DNA of 64,000 nt from Babylonia areolata (taxonomy: Eukaryota; Mollusca; Gastropoda; Neogastropoda; Buccinidae), in the NCBI RefSeq assembly GCF_041734735.1, contig NC_134887.1, positions 33,362,422 to 33,426,421 on the forward strand. The letters are read 5' to 3'. Positions 11,566-22,880 of the stretch are shown in pieces (position 1 is the stretch's first letter; each line of letters starts with the position of its first letter). The notes under the pieces are model-generated. The model had not been told where the DNA came from and ran no database searches. It saw only the letters and a list, made by a program, of their open reading frames with translations. A program made the translations under genes and the position numbers.

Positions 11566-11783
11566 TCGAGGTTTTTTGTTTTGTTTTCTTTTGTTTTTGT
11601 TTTGTTTGTTTGTCATTTTGTTTGTCAGTTTTTAGTTGTTGGTTGTTTTTTTAGTTGTTGTTTTTGTTGTTGTTGTTTGTTTGTTTTGTTTTTTGGTTTG
11701 GGTTTTTGTTTGTTTGTTTGTTTGTTTTTTGCTTTCTTTTTAGGGGAGTTTTGGGTCTGGGGACACACACACACACACTCACT

Positions 11784-11850
<67 letters not shown>
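11566..11850. repeat. TTTG-rich tract, then CA and GA microsatellites
   Basis: A long GTTTT/GTTTG-rich stretch is followed by (CA)n at 11763-11816 and (GA)n at 11817-11846. The sequence 11850-12435, including a G-rich patch at 11935-11970, shows no gene. Confidence 0.9.
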
Positions 11851-11851
<1 letters not shown>

Positions 11852-12439
11852 CTTCTCTTCTCTAGTCTTCTGGATAGGTAGCCAACATTCAGTCGACTTG
11901 TCAATCGTGAATCTGCTTCACAATTCTTTTCCCGGCGGGGAGGGGGCCGGGGGGGAAGGGGGGGGGGGGGTTGGTCCGAGATGGCCGGCTGTTTCAGTTA
12001 GTTCTCAGAGTTTAACAGGTTTAGGGGGGTTGGGGGGAGGGGGTGGGAAATGGCTGTTGTTTGGAACTGGTCAGAGGTTGGCCACCCTGGGATGGAAGGC
12101 TGCCAGGGACGGCGCAGTGGCGGCTTCAGTGGGCAAGTCAAGTTGTTCCGTCATTCCGGGATCATGGTTCTAGGAAAGAGTCATTTTTCCTATCGCCGGC
12201 ACACACTGCCGACAAGACCAGGAGCCGGCCTTATCTAAACAACTTGTCAAACGAAAGAAGGGGCGGCTCGTGACGAGCCGTAGCACAGCGAACTTAACTT
12301 GCATGAAAAAAACCCAGTCATGACTGATTCAGCAAATAGAGGGAGTGTTCTGCAAGTTGTGGGTCCAGGCTTTACCTGGAGCTGCGCTATAGGTCATTAC
12401 AGAGAGCTGAAGCACAGGTGTGTTGTCAGCTCCAAATGT

Positions 12440-13190
12440 TGCGATGCTTTTTCCTTTGATGGTTTCCTATTTTTGTTTGATGGTTTCCCTTTTTCGTTTG
12501 ATGGTTTCCCTTTTTCCTTTGATGATTTCCCTTTTTTTTGTTGTTTGATGGTTTCCCTTTTTTGTTTGATGGTTTCCCTTTCTCGTTTGATGGTTTCCCT
12601 TTTTTGTTTGATGGTTTCCCTTTTTTGTTTGATGGTTTCCCTTTTTTGTTTGATTGTTTCCCTTTGATGGTTTCCCTTTTTTGTTTGATGGTTTCCCTTT
12701 TTTGTTTGATGGTTTCCCTTTTTCGTTTGATGATTTCCCTTTTTTTTGTTGTTTGATGGTTTCCCTTTTTTGTTTGATGGTTTCCCTTTCTTGTTTGATG
12801 GCTTCCCTTTGATGGTTTCCCTTTCTCGTTCGATGGTTTCCCTTTTTTGTTTGATTGTTTCCCTTTTTCGTTTGATGGTTTCCCTTTTTTGTTTGATGGT
12901 TTCCCTTTCTCGTTTGATGGTTTCCCTTTTTTGTTTGATGGTTTCCCTTTTTTGTTTGATGGTTTCCCTTTCTTGTTTGATGGCTTCCCTTTGATGGTTT
13001 CCCTTTCTTGTTTGATGGTTTCCCTTTTTCGTTTGATGGTTTCCCTTTTTTGTTTGATTGCTTCCCTTTTTTGTTTGATGGTTTCCCTTTTTCGTTTGAT
13101 GATTTCCCCCTTTTTTTTGGTTTGATGGTTTCCCTTTTGTTTGTTTGATGGTTTCCCTTTTTCGTTTGATGGTTTCCCTTTTTTGTTTCT
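12440..13190. repeat. 22-bp minisatellite, about 33 units
   Basis: The unit is close to TTTGATGGTTTCCCTTTTTT. Some units are shortened and a few have TTGTTG spacers. Lys/Gly/Asn-rich minus-strand frames of up to 286 residues are translations of the array. It directly abuts the 3' end of a LINE fragment at about 13230 and may have grown from that element's tail. Confidence 0.95.
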
Positions 13191-13229
13191 TTCTTTCTCC
13201 TTCTTCCTCTTCTTTCTCCCCACTGCCCA

Positions 13230-13495
13230 TTATGTCCTCTGGCATGTAGGGCCACAACGAAGATCTGCAACTCTTGTCTGTTTTGGGCCAGCCTGTGAAC
13301 GGTACCCCAGGTGTGCTTCATGGTCTTGAGTTCTCCTTTGGTGTTCTGCTGCAGGTGTTAATTCTTTGGCCTTCCTTTCTTGGCTCTTCTGGTGTCCAGT
13401 GAAGGGTTGTCCGGGTGATGTTTCTTTGCTGTTTTCACATAACGTGTCCAATCCATTTCCATTGCCTTCTCACAATGATGGTCTCCATGTTCGCT
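13230..13495 (-). mobile_element. Non-LTR retrotransposon, 3' fragment
   Basis: The minus strand begins with a recognisable C-terminal reverse-transcriptase segment, METIIVRRQWKWIGHVM, followed by KQQRNITRTTLHWTPEE. After a shift of frame it continues as HTWGTVHRLAQ and VVALHARGHNG, the usual 3' end of such elements. At least one stop and one frameshift break it. It is strongly 5'-truncated, typical of LINE copies. Confidence 0.75.
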
Positions 13496-13679
13496 TAATT
13501 GCATTGGGTGAGTAGATTATACAGGATGCTTATTTTTCCCTTCTTTTTATGACCATAAAAATACTAGTTGTGTAAATGAGTGCATGCTGAAGTAAGCAAT
13601 ATTTGAATAAAGGGGGAAAAAAGATATAAGGTTCCACATGGATTAACATTTGATTGTTTCCCCCTTTCAAGTATTCTTA

Positions 13680-14190
13680 AATGTCTCCTCAGAATTAGAT
13701 GAAGTCACTTAAAACGACAATGTCATCACAGACTTTTATTAACCATTGCCTCTTGTTAGAATAAGATGTAGTCACTTACTATGGCAGTGTCATCAGTCTT
13801 CATGAATCATTGGATGTTGTTAGAATTAGATGTAGTCACTTAAAATTCACATTGTCATCAGTCTTTTTGAATCATTGCCTGTTGTTAGAATCAGATGTAG
13901 TCACTTACAGTGACAATGCTATCAGTCTTTATGAATCATTGCATGTTGTGCCAGTTTGAGGTGCTATTATAAGTAGATAGGCGAGCGTTGCTAAATGGAC
14001 TGTTGCAAGCATGGGTCTGACAGTCCCACAATGTGCAGATACAGAGAACTACTTCTGTAACAAGTATAGGTCTCACACACAGTGAATTACTTCTGTAACA
14101 AATAGAGGTCTCACACACAGTGAATTACTTCTGTAACAAGTACAGGTCACACACACAATGAATTACTTCTGTAACAAGTATAGGCCTCAC
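13680..14190. repeat. Two short minisatellites (about 70-bp and 37-bp units)
   Basis: 13680-13950 has four imperfect units with GTCATCAGTCTTTATGAATC, TTGTTAGAAT and TAGTCACTTA. 14040-14190 has four units of GTGAATTACTTCTGTAACAA followed by GTATAGGTCTCACACACA. Between these and 14540 I see no gene. Confidence 0.8.
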
Positions 14191-14539
14191 GCACTCATGA
14201 TTAGGGAGTAAGGGACATCTTGGAGAACAACTTGAGATCAACTGTGTTCGATGGAGTAGAATATAAAGTCTTCTTTATTTCATTTTATTTTTTAAGTTAA
14301 GTGAACTTATAATATATAGTTATGTAAATATAGATAAGGACAATTAGAGCTTAAAACAAAAACAGATAAGATTCATAGACTAATCAAGCCATGTGCTCAC
14401 ATCACCTGTTGCGACGATAATCTGTAAAGGTTCTTGCAACGTATCGTTCCAGATTCCAGAAGTGGGTACATGACGAAGTAAAGTTAATGCCAGCTCTTCT
14501 TTGGGTCTCTTTAGTGAGTACACTGCGACACAAACAGAT

Positions 14540-15018
14540 GGGACTTAACCCACATAATCACCAAAGACGTGGAACAAGCTCCCTGATAACCTCCGTCATT
14601 CTGATTCCCTCGCATCTTTTAAATCTCGTCTCAAAACTCACCTTTTCCCTCAGCAGTAAGTTCAATTGTGGCAGTTCCACTTCCTTTGTGTTAGCTGTGC
14701 TTGACTATATATGTATACATATGTATGTGTACATAACTACATGCACGTATATGAATGTGTATTGTGTGTGCTGCGTTTATATAAGTTTGTGCCTGCCTAT
14801 GTGTGCGTATGTGTTAGGGTAGCTGTTAGATACACATGTATTGTTAAAATGTATGTATGCAGTGTGTGTGTGTGTGTGTGTGTGTAGTCACATTTTGGTG
14901 TGTGTATGTAACATAGATGTAATGTTTTATGTTAACAAAGCGTTTTTGTAAAGCACCTAGAGCAGATTTCTGGATAGTGTGCTATATAAGTATCCATCAT
15001 CATTATTATTATTATTAC
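14540..15018 (+). mobile_element. L2/CR1-type LINE, 3' fragment
   Basis: The translated stretch near 14570-14660 reads TWNKLPDNLRHSDSLASFKS and RLKTHLF, the C-terminal end common to L2/CR1-type LINEs. The 3' UTR ends in GTAAAGCACCTAGAGCAGAT, then GTGCTATATAAGTATCCATC and an (ATT)n tail at about 15000-15018, as those families do. It is 5'-truncated. The 3' UTR has TG and ATGT microsatellite growth. Confidence 0.75.
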
Positions 15019-15229
15019 ATACATGTGGACAGCACCAGCCACACCCCTGTTCGCAGTGCCAAAGGAATTCAAAACCCTCAGTTGGACTTATTAGTCATCC
15101 TGGGCCCATCCAGTGTAAATACCATGCTTGCGAAAGAGAATCTTAACTTTTTGAATACTGATAGGTTAGTGATGTCATCAACAGTCACAAAAGATGCACA
15201 CATAAATGACACACGATCATGATCAGATA

Positions 15230-15461
15230 TTAACTCACTCAGTACGGCCAGTCCTCTCTTCTCCTCGACACAGACCCCTCGGATATCCAGTGGGTGTCTC
15301 AATGACCCAACCTTTAGCTTCCGTCGTCAGAATTGTGGTATTCTTTGTCAACATTCACCTCTTCAGTATAAGAGCCTTCCGCTTGCAATATTTTGATGGT
15401 GGTAATTGGGGTGAAACGCTGTTAACGTCGTCTCTTTCGCCGTTCGTATGGAGAGAGTTAA
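15230..15461. mobile_element. TTAA-flanked MITE (piggyBac-like ends)
   Basis: The 232-bp element starts TTAACTCACTCAGTACGG and ends CGTATGGAGAGAGTTAA. The outer 11 bases are inverted repeats with one mismatch (TTAACTCaCTC and TTAACTCtCTC), inside a TTAA duplication. No coding capacity is visible, so it would be moved by a transposase elsewhere. A larger relative with similar ends lies at 33642-34244. Confidence 0.7.
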
Positions 15462-15517
15462 GCTTTCATACAAGAATGACACAGGTTGTTTCGGTCTTTT
15501 TAACTCATGATCAGGTC

Positions 15518-15523
15518 TTTATT
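15518..15523 (-). terminator. Candidate poly(A) signal of TRMT2A
   Basis: TTTATT on the plus strand reads AATAAA on the minus strand. It is the first canonical signal I find after the TRMT2A stop at 17455, implying a 3' UTR of about 1.9 kb that would include CA arrays and the five-unit repeat at 16862-17372. Confidence 0.4.
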
Positions 15524-15633
15524 TTCCAAGTGAAAATCAACAGTATGATGAAAAATATGTACACTCCAGGCCCAGGTTGTTTTCAAGAAAGTAAGAAAAA
15601 GAAAGGAAATAGCTCAACAAGTGAGATGAGACA

Positions 15634-15637
15634 GTGT

Positions 15638-15678
<41 letters not shown>

Positions 15679-15735
15679 TGTGGTTTGTATGTGCATGTGT
15701 GTACATTCATGCAGCATTTCAATGCACAAGCATGC

Positions 15736-15775
<40 letters not shown>

Positions 15776-15790
15776 GTGTGTGTGTGTGTT
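15634..15790. repeat. TG microsatellites
   Basis: (TG)n at about 15635-15680 and 15739-15790, within the proposed TRMT2A 3' UTR. A similar (TG)n block lies at 16582-16702. Confidence 0.9.
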
Positions 15791-16254
15791 GCGAGTGCGC
15801 ACGACTGAGAAAAAGAGAGCATATCTATACTATTACATAGTTTTGATGAACAAAATTCTCTACCTATCCTGTATTCTTTCTCCCCTTCCTGCTTGCTTTT
15901 CTCTGCAGTTCTGTTCGAAGATCATGTACACTGACTGGGTTTACACATTCCAGGAAAACAAACCAAATACGATTCATAAAAAAATCAAGACATTCATTTT
16001 GCCTGCAAAGAAGGACACCTCCACTGGGAATGACAATAGACTGCAAGATCCAAGCCATGAAATACGAAAATTACACAGAATGTTAAAAAAAAGAAAAAAA
16101 AAGAAGAAAAAAGAAAACATTAGCATTAACAATATCTCTGCAATGCTACCTGTCTGAACGACATCAACAAATCACATCACTGGTATAAAAAGTAGTTATC
16201 AATGCAAAACAATGTGCAAAAACAGTTCTCCTTAACAACACACACACACAAAAA

Positions 16255-16385
16255 AAATGGTTGGACCGCACTGCAGCGATGTGCTCTTTCTGGGGAGAGC
16301 AGCCCAGATTTCACACAGAGAACTCTGTTATGGCAAAGAGCGACACAATACAATGCAATACACAGAAAATCACAGTGTGTAAGCA
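16255..16385 (+). repeat. Family C SINE fragment
   Basis: GCAGCCCAGATTTCACACAG and the tail ACAATACAATGCAATACA match family C. It is on the opposite strand to the other copies in the window, and only the tail-proximal part remains. Confidence 0.7.
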
Positions 16386-16580
16386 AGACCAGTAACGTAC
16401 ATCAACACTCAGTAACTAACATGTTCGTCACTTCAATGCGAAATCTTGTCAGGAAGCGGTGGGATCATTTTACAGCAGATGATGAATTCACGAACGTGTG
16501 CAGTTCACGTCACTCCCAGACAGGCCAACATGTCCTGTTCCCTCATTTCCATTTTTGTACAATACTCTTCCTTGTCGCAC

Positions 16581-16618
<38 letters not shown>

Positions 16619-16648
16619 TGCGAGTGTACATGTGTGTGAGTGTGCGTG

Positions 16649-16704
<56 letters not shown>

Positions 16705-16861
16705 AGCACATTTATAAGCATTGGCAGACACATCCCCTCTACACCATCTGCCTACTCCCAAGTCAATGTCCAACATTAAAAAAAAACGGAAAAGAAATAT
16801 TTTTTTAAAACTGAGCCTCTTCCATTCACTGTTGCCAAGTTCCTTCCAAGTAGACCACCAC

Positions 16862-17323
16862 CGATTTCAACGATGTGGAAAAGAAGAATTCCCTTTTCTC
16901 TCCTTTTGTACACACACATACACACACACACACACCGATGCACACACACACACACACCCACTGACGATTTGAAAGGATAGATGTGGAAAAGAAGAATTCC
17001 TTTTATCTCCTTTTTAAACACACACACACACACATGTGCGCGTGCGTGCTCCAACCATTTGAAAGGACAGATGTGGAAAACAAGAATTCCCTTTATCTCT
17101 TTTTTACACACACACACACATGCACGTGCACAAGTGCACACACACACACACACACACACTGACGATTTCAAAGAACAGATGTGGAAAAGAATTCCCTTAT
17201 CTCTTTTTTACACACGTACACACACATGCGCGCACACACACACACACACACACATGTACACACACACACACACTCTGACGATTTCAAGGAACAAATGTGG
17301 AAAAGAAGAATTCCCTTTATCTC

Positions 17324-17360
<37 letters not shown>

Positions 17361-17372
17361 ACCCCCCCACCC
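16862..17372. repeat. Five-unit tandem repeat, about 90-115 bp per unit
   Basis: Each unit has GATTTCAAAGAACAGATGTG, then GAAAAGAAGAATTCCCTTTA, TCTCTTTTTTA and a CA microsatellite of varying length. Units begin near 16863, 16964, 17053, 17161 and 17277. The array ends about 80 bases beyond the TRMT2A stop codon, in its 3' UTR. Confidence 0.85.
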
Positions 17373-17454
17373 CCACACACTCTGATCCAGAGACCCTGTC
17401 CTGTATGTCTTTAGCGGAGAGCACTTTCTGCAGCAGAGTGGATGGACTGTGGAG

Positions 17455-20400
17455 TCAGTCAGAGTCATTGCTGCTGGCCTCAGAGGGCTGGCGCTCAAAG
17501 AGCACCAACAGTTCAAAGTGGGAGGTGGAGGGGAACATGTCCATGGGGACCGCTCGCACCACCTTGAAGGGCTCCCCTCGGGTCTTCCGGGACTTTGGGC
17601 GACACAGGCTGTTCACAAAATAAAAATATACATACATACATATATGTATATATATACACTGACATAGACATATACAAAGACACTTTCAAAGAAGAGTACA
17701 CACTCAATGTCATTGGATCAGACAAGCACAAAGGGAGAACGCTTTCGAGGAACAGTACATACTCAATGTCACTGAGTCAAACACAAACGGAAGACACTTT
17801 TGAACAGCACATACTCAATATCAAAAGATCAAACACAAAGGGAGAACACTTTCAATGAAAAGCACATACTCAATGTCACTGAATCAGACAAGCACAAAGG
17901 GAGAACACTTTCAAAGAACAGCACATACTCAATGTCACTGAATCAAGCACAACGGGAGAACGCTTTCAAAGAACAGCACATACTCAATGTCACTGAATCA
18001 GACAAGCACAAAGGGAGAACACTTTCAAAGAACAGCACATGCTCAATGTCACTGAATCAAACAAAGGGAGAACACTTTCAAAGAACAACACATACTCAAT
18101 GTCACAGGTTCAGACAAGCACAAAGGGAGAACACTTTCAAAGAACACATACTCAATGTCACTGAGTCAGACAAACACAAAGGGAGAGGGAGAACACTTTC
18201 AAAGAACAGCACATACTCAATGTCACTGAATCAAGCACAAAGGGAGAACACTTTCAAAGAACAGCACATACTAAATGTCACAGGATCAGACAAGCACAAA
18301 GGGAGAACACTTTCAAAGAACAGCACATACTCAATGAAGTTTTGCTTCGCTCCGGTAGGATTGCAGGCAGCATATACAATTCGGTTGAGGCCGTGACACG
18401 TCCGTAATGACTTGATCACACTTGGGTCTGGAAAGAGACGTATCAGGTTTAAGACACAGTGTTCTGTCAGTTTGTGAGTCATTTTGTGTTGTTTACTGTG
18501 TTGTCAGGGGTGGCTTTCAGATTGTGCTCATTCATGCAACGTTCGTTTGTTTTTTTTATACTATTATAGTGAATACTATGAATATCATTTCCAGCAAATG
18601 TATGTATCTTTCGACTTTATTTGTATTTGTATTTCTCTTTTTATCACAACAGATTTCTCTGTGTGAAATTCGGGCTGCTTTCCATAGGGTGAGCGCGTTG
18701 CTATACTACAGCGCTACACCATTTTTTTTGTATTTTTTCCTGTGTGCAGTTTTATTTGTTTTTCCTATCGAAGTGGATTTTTCTACAGAATTTTGCCAGG
18801 AGCAACTGTTTTGTTGCCGTGGGTTCTTTCACGTGCGATAAGTGCATGCTGCACACGGGGCCTCAGTTTATCATCTCATCCTAATGACTAGCGTCCAGAC
18901 CACCACTCAAGGTCTAGTGTAGGGGGAGAAAATATCCCCTTCACCCACCCCCCAAACCCTCTCAAAAAAGGAAATCCGCTGTGCACTCATGATAAACAAA
19001 ATATTTTAATAAAAGAATGATATAATAGAATATTTCATCTGTTTTTCATCATTTCCTTGATCGCACTAATTCTTTGAGTAATTTTCATATTTTTTCTGTA
19101 AAACATGCTCTAAATCACTCTAAAACATTTAAGAGAAATTACAGCGCCTACTGTACCATTGTACAGAATCCATCTCATTCTTTCAGAAGTCGCACTGCTT
19201 GTTATACCCTTGTCTGTTAGTGGGTGTCTGTGATACTTGGGGGAGATGTGTCAGAATCGGTTATCTGCTGGACTTCTGATCCAGTGTTCACCAGTGATCA
19301 GGGTTCGAGGCCCCGTTTCAGCATGGTGTTGTGTCCTTGGCAAAGACACTTTGCTCCTATTGTCGACGGGCGCAATAGCCGAGTGGTTAAAGCGTTGGAC
19401 TGTCAATCTGAGGGTCCCGGGTTCGAATCACGGTGACGGCGCCTGGTGGGTAAAGGGTGGAGATTTTTACGATCTCCCAGGTCAACATATGTGCAGACCT
19501 GCTAGTGCCTGAACCCCTTTCGTGCGTATATGCAAGCAGAAGATCAAATACGCACGTTAAAGATCCTGTAATCCATGTCAGCGTTTGGTGGGTTATGGAA
19601 ACAAGAACATACCCAGCATGCACACCCCCGAAAACGGAGTATGGCTGCCTACATGGCGGGGTAAAAACGGTCATACACGTAAAAGCCCACTCGTGTGCAT
19701 ACGAGTGAACGCAGAAGAAGAAGAAGAAACTCCTATTGTCATCACTTCACCAGGTGTGAATGGCTACCTGACTTCAACTGGGGAAGGCCAAAACAGCAAA
19801 AGAAGAGGATTGGGCCCCGCCTTCCTTAGCAGTGCCCTTGTCACAGTGAATATAATTTCACTGCCCCGATGGAACAGTGACCTTTAACCTTTAACTTTTA
19901 ACACTTGTGATACTCACGAAGACCACCCCTGGGAGGGTCCAAGATGGCGACACAATCACCAGAGACGCTGCGAATGATGTCCGATATGACGTGTTCCACC
20001 TTGGCGCAGTGGTAGTGGACGTTGGTCACCTCTGAACACATCGATCACATTCATGTTGTTACATTTGTTTCAACACACACAATCGTTCACTCTTTTATCT
20101 CTCGTTTTACTACATTTCATATTGCATGTGTGCAAAGGGTCAACAAACGATGCTTTTGAAAGAGCATTCCATCTTCATTTTTGACAGGTCATGGGCAAAC
20201 GATATAGAAATGCCCATTGCCGCCACACCCCTCTCAAGAAAACGGGACACTCCATTTTTATATGTAAATCTGACAACGCATTTCTAACCCAAGCTGGAAG
20301 AGTTGCATCCATGATAATGTATTCACTTATCTGTTTCTTATTTCATTATATGTCAATGTTTCACATGAACCAAGTGTAGGCTCTCAAGGCCCGAGCAGTG

Positions 20401-22844
20401 ATTTGGGTTTACGTAAAGGTCAGGTGTGTGCTCTGTTTAGTATCTGTCAAAGCGGATTGGTACAGCTGTGGATTGTTGTTGTTGTGGTGGTGGTGGTGTT
20501 TGTTCACAAGTCAAAGTTCAAGCCAACCTCACCATTTAGCGTGGCGTTGACTTTGGCATCCTCTATGGCCTCCTTGCACATTTCAACGCCAATCACTTTG
20601 GCCACCTTCTGCACAGTACAGCCAACACCTTCACTACATTACACACACACCAAAATGCACAGGACAGCCAACACATATCTTCACTACATTACACACACAC
20701 ACCAAAATGCACAGGACAGCCAACGCATATCTTCACTACATTACACACACACCAAAATGCACAGGACAGCCAACACATAACTTCACTACATTACACACAC
20801 ACACCAAAATGCACAGGACAGCCAACGCATACCTTCATTACATTACACACACACCAAAATGCACAGGACAGCCAACACATATCTTCACTACATTTCACAC
20901 ACACCAAAATGCATAGGACAGCCAACACATACCTTCACTACATTTCACACACACACCAAAATGCACAGGACAGCCAACACATATCTTCACTACATTACAC
21001 ACACACCAAAATGCACAGGACAGCCAACACCTTCACTACATTACACACACACCAAAATGCACAGGACAGCCAACACATATCTTCACTACATTACACACAC
21101 ACCAAAATGCACAGGACAGCCAACACCTTCACTACATTACACACACACCAAAATGCACAGGACAGCCAACGCATACCTTCACTACATTACACACACACCA
21201 AAATGCACAGGACAGCCAACACACATCTTCACTACATTACACACACACCAAAATGCACAGGACAGCCAACGCATACCTTCACTACATTACACACACACCA
21301 AAATGCACAGGACAGCCAACACATATCTTCACTACATTACACACACACCAAAATGCACAGGACAGCCAACACCTTCACTACATTACACACACACCAAAAT
21401 GCACAGGACAGCCAACACCTTCACTACATTACTACATTTCACACACACCAAAATGCACAGGACAGCCAACACATATCTTCACTACATTTCACACACACCA
21501 AAATGTACTACCACACTAAAAAAACAAAACAAACTAAGCACCATCTGTCAACGTGAAGCGGTTAACATCTTGGACTGACAACTAGGAGGAAGCAGGTTCG
21601 AGCCTCATTAGAACTGGATTTTTTTCAGACTGTGGCTAGCTCCTCCCAACAGCTGACAAATGGGACAACAGCCACAGTTAAAGTAAATCAACTTCAAGGA
21701 TGAGTCTTTGGAAGTGTTGCCCAAATTTCACTGCCAACTCTTCAAGTGTCTGTATCTCTCAGCCTGGTTGACGCCTGGGTATATCATGTGAGTACATCCT
21801 GGTTGACGCCTGGGTATATCATGTGAGTACATCCTGGTTGTTGCCTGGGTATATCATGTGAGTACATCCTGGTTGATGCCTGGGTATATCATGTGAGTAC
21901 ATCCTGGTTGATGCCTGGGTATATCATGTGAGTACATCCTGGTTGATGCCTGGGTATATCATGTGAGTACATCCTGGTTGACGCCTGGGTATATCATGTG
22001 AGTACATCCTGGTTAATGTCTGGGTGTATCATGTGAGTACATCCTGGTTGATGCCTGGGTATATCATGGGAGTACATCCTGATGCCTGGGTATATCATGC
22101 GAGTACATCCTGGTTGACACCTGGGTATATCATGCGAGTACATCCTGGTTGTTGCCTGGGTATATCATGCGAGTAGTCATGTCAAATAGTCCCAAAACCA
22201 AATGGCATAGCAGCAGCACCATCCCAATTATCAAAATACAGAAAACATCCTCAATCCCTGGGCAAAACACACACACACACAAGATGAAAAAAAGAAAAGA
22301 AAAACAAAACAACAACAAACAAACAAAGAAAAACAAATTTGAACTTGAAGTATAACACAAATTCTGAAACACACAACAAATACATCATCACAAATAAGCA
22401 ATAAGCTGCTCTTTGAACCGGAAGAATAACAAAATTCCTGATTAATTTCTCACCTATACTTTTATCATAGCTTCATTTTCTTCCTGTGATGGTGCTTTTT
22501 CACATTTCACACTATAGTCTCTGTTCCACAATTGACTTGTGTGTGTGATTCATACTGATCATCAAACTAGAAGCAACAAACCTTAGCCATGGACTGCCCA
22601 ATAGTACCAGTCCCGCAGCAAATGTCCAGAATGGTTGTGGTTGGTGAGGCACTGCACCAATCAGCTATGCACTTGTACAGCACTTCGGCAGCTGCTGTGT
22701 TCACTGAAAATAGAAATGAATGTCTGTCAACTGTGCAGGAAATTGTCAAGTGTGTATGAAAGTTTTAATGAAACCAGCTGTCCGACATCCTTCACATATC
22801 CACATTATCTCTTTTAAACACACACACACACACATGCACACACT

Positions 22845-22880
<36 letters not shown>

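Noticed and set aside
12397-13321. Minus-strand frames of 265-286 residues rich in Lys, Gly, Asn
   Set aside because: They read through the 22-bp minisatellite in three overlapping frames; no protein signal.
19365-19450. Functional tRNA gene
   Set aside because: A and B boxes are present but the cloverleaf does not close, and the sequence continues into a SINE body with target-site duplications.
20403-21578. His/Thr-rich frames up to 239 residues
   Set aside because: They lie on the plus strand of the exon 17 junction array; the gene is on the other strand.
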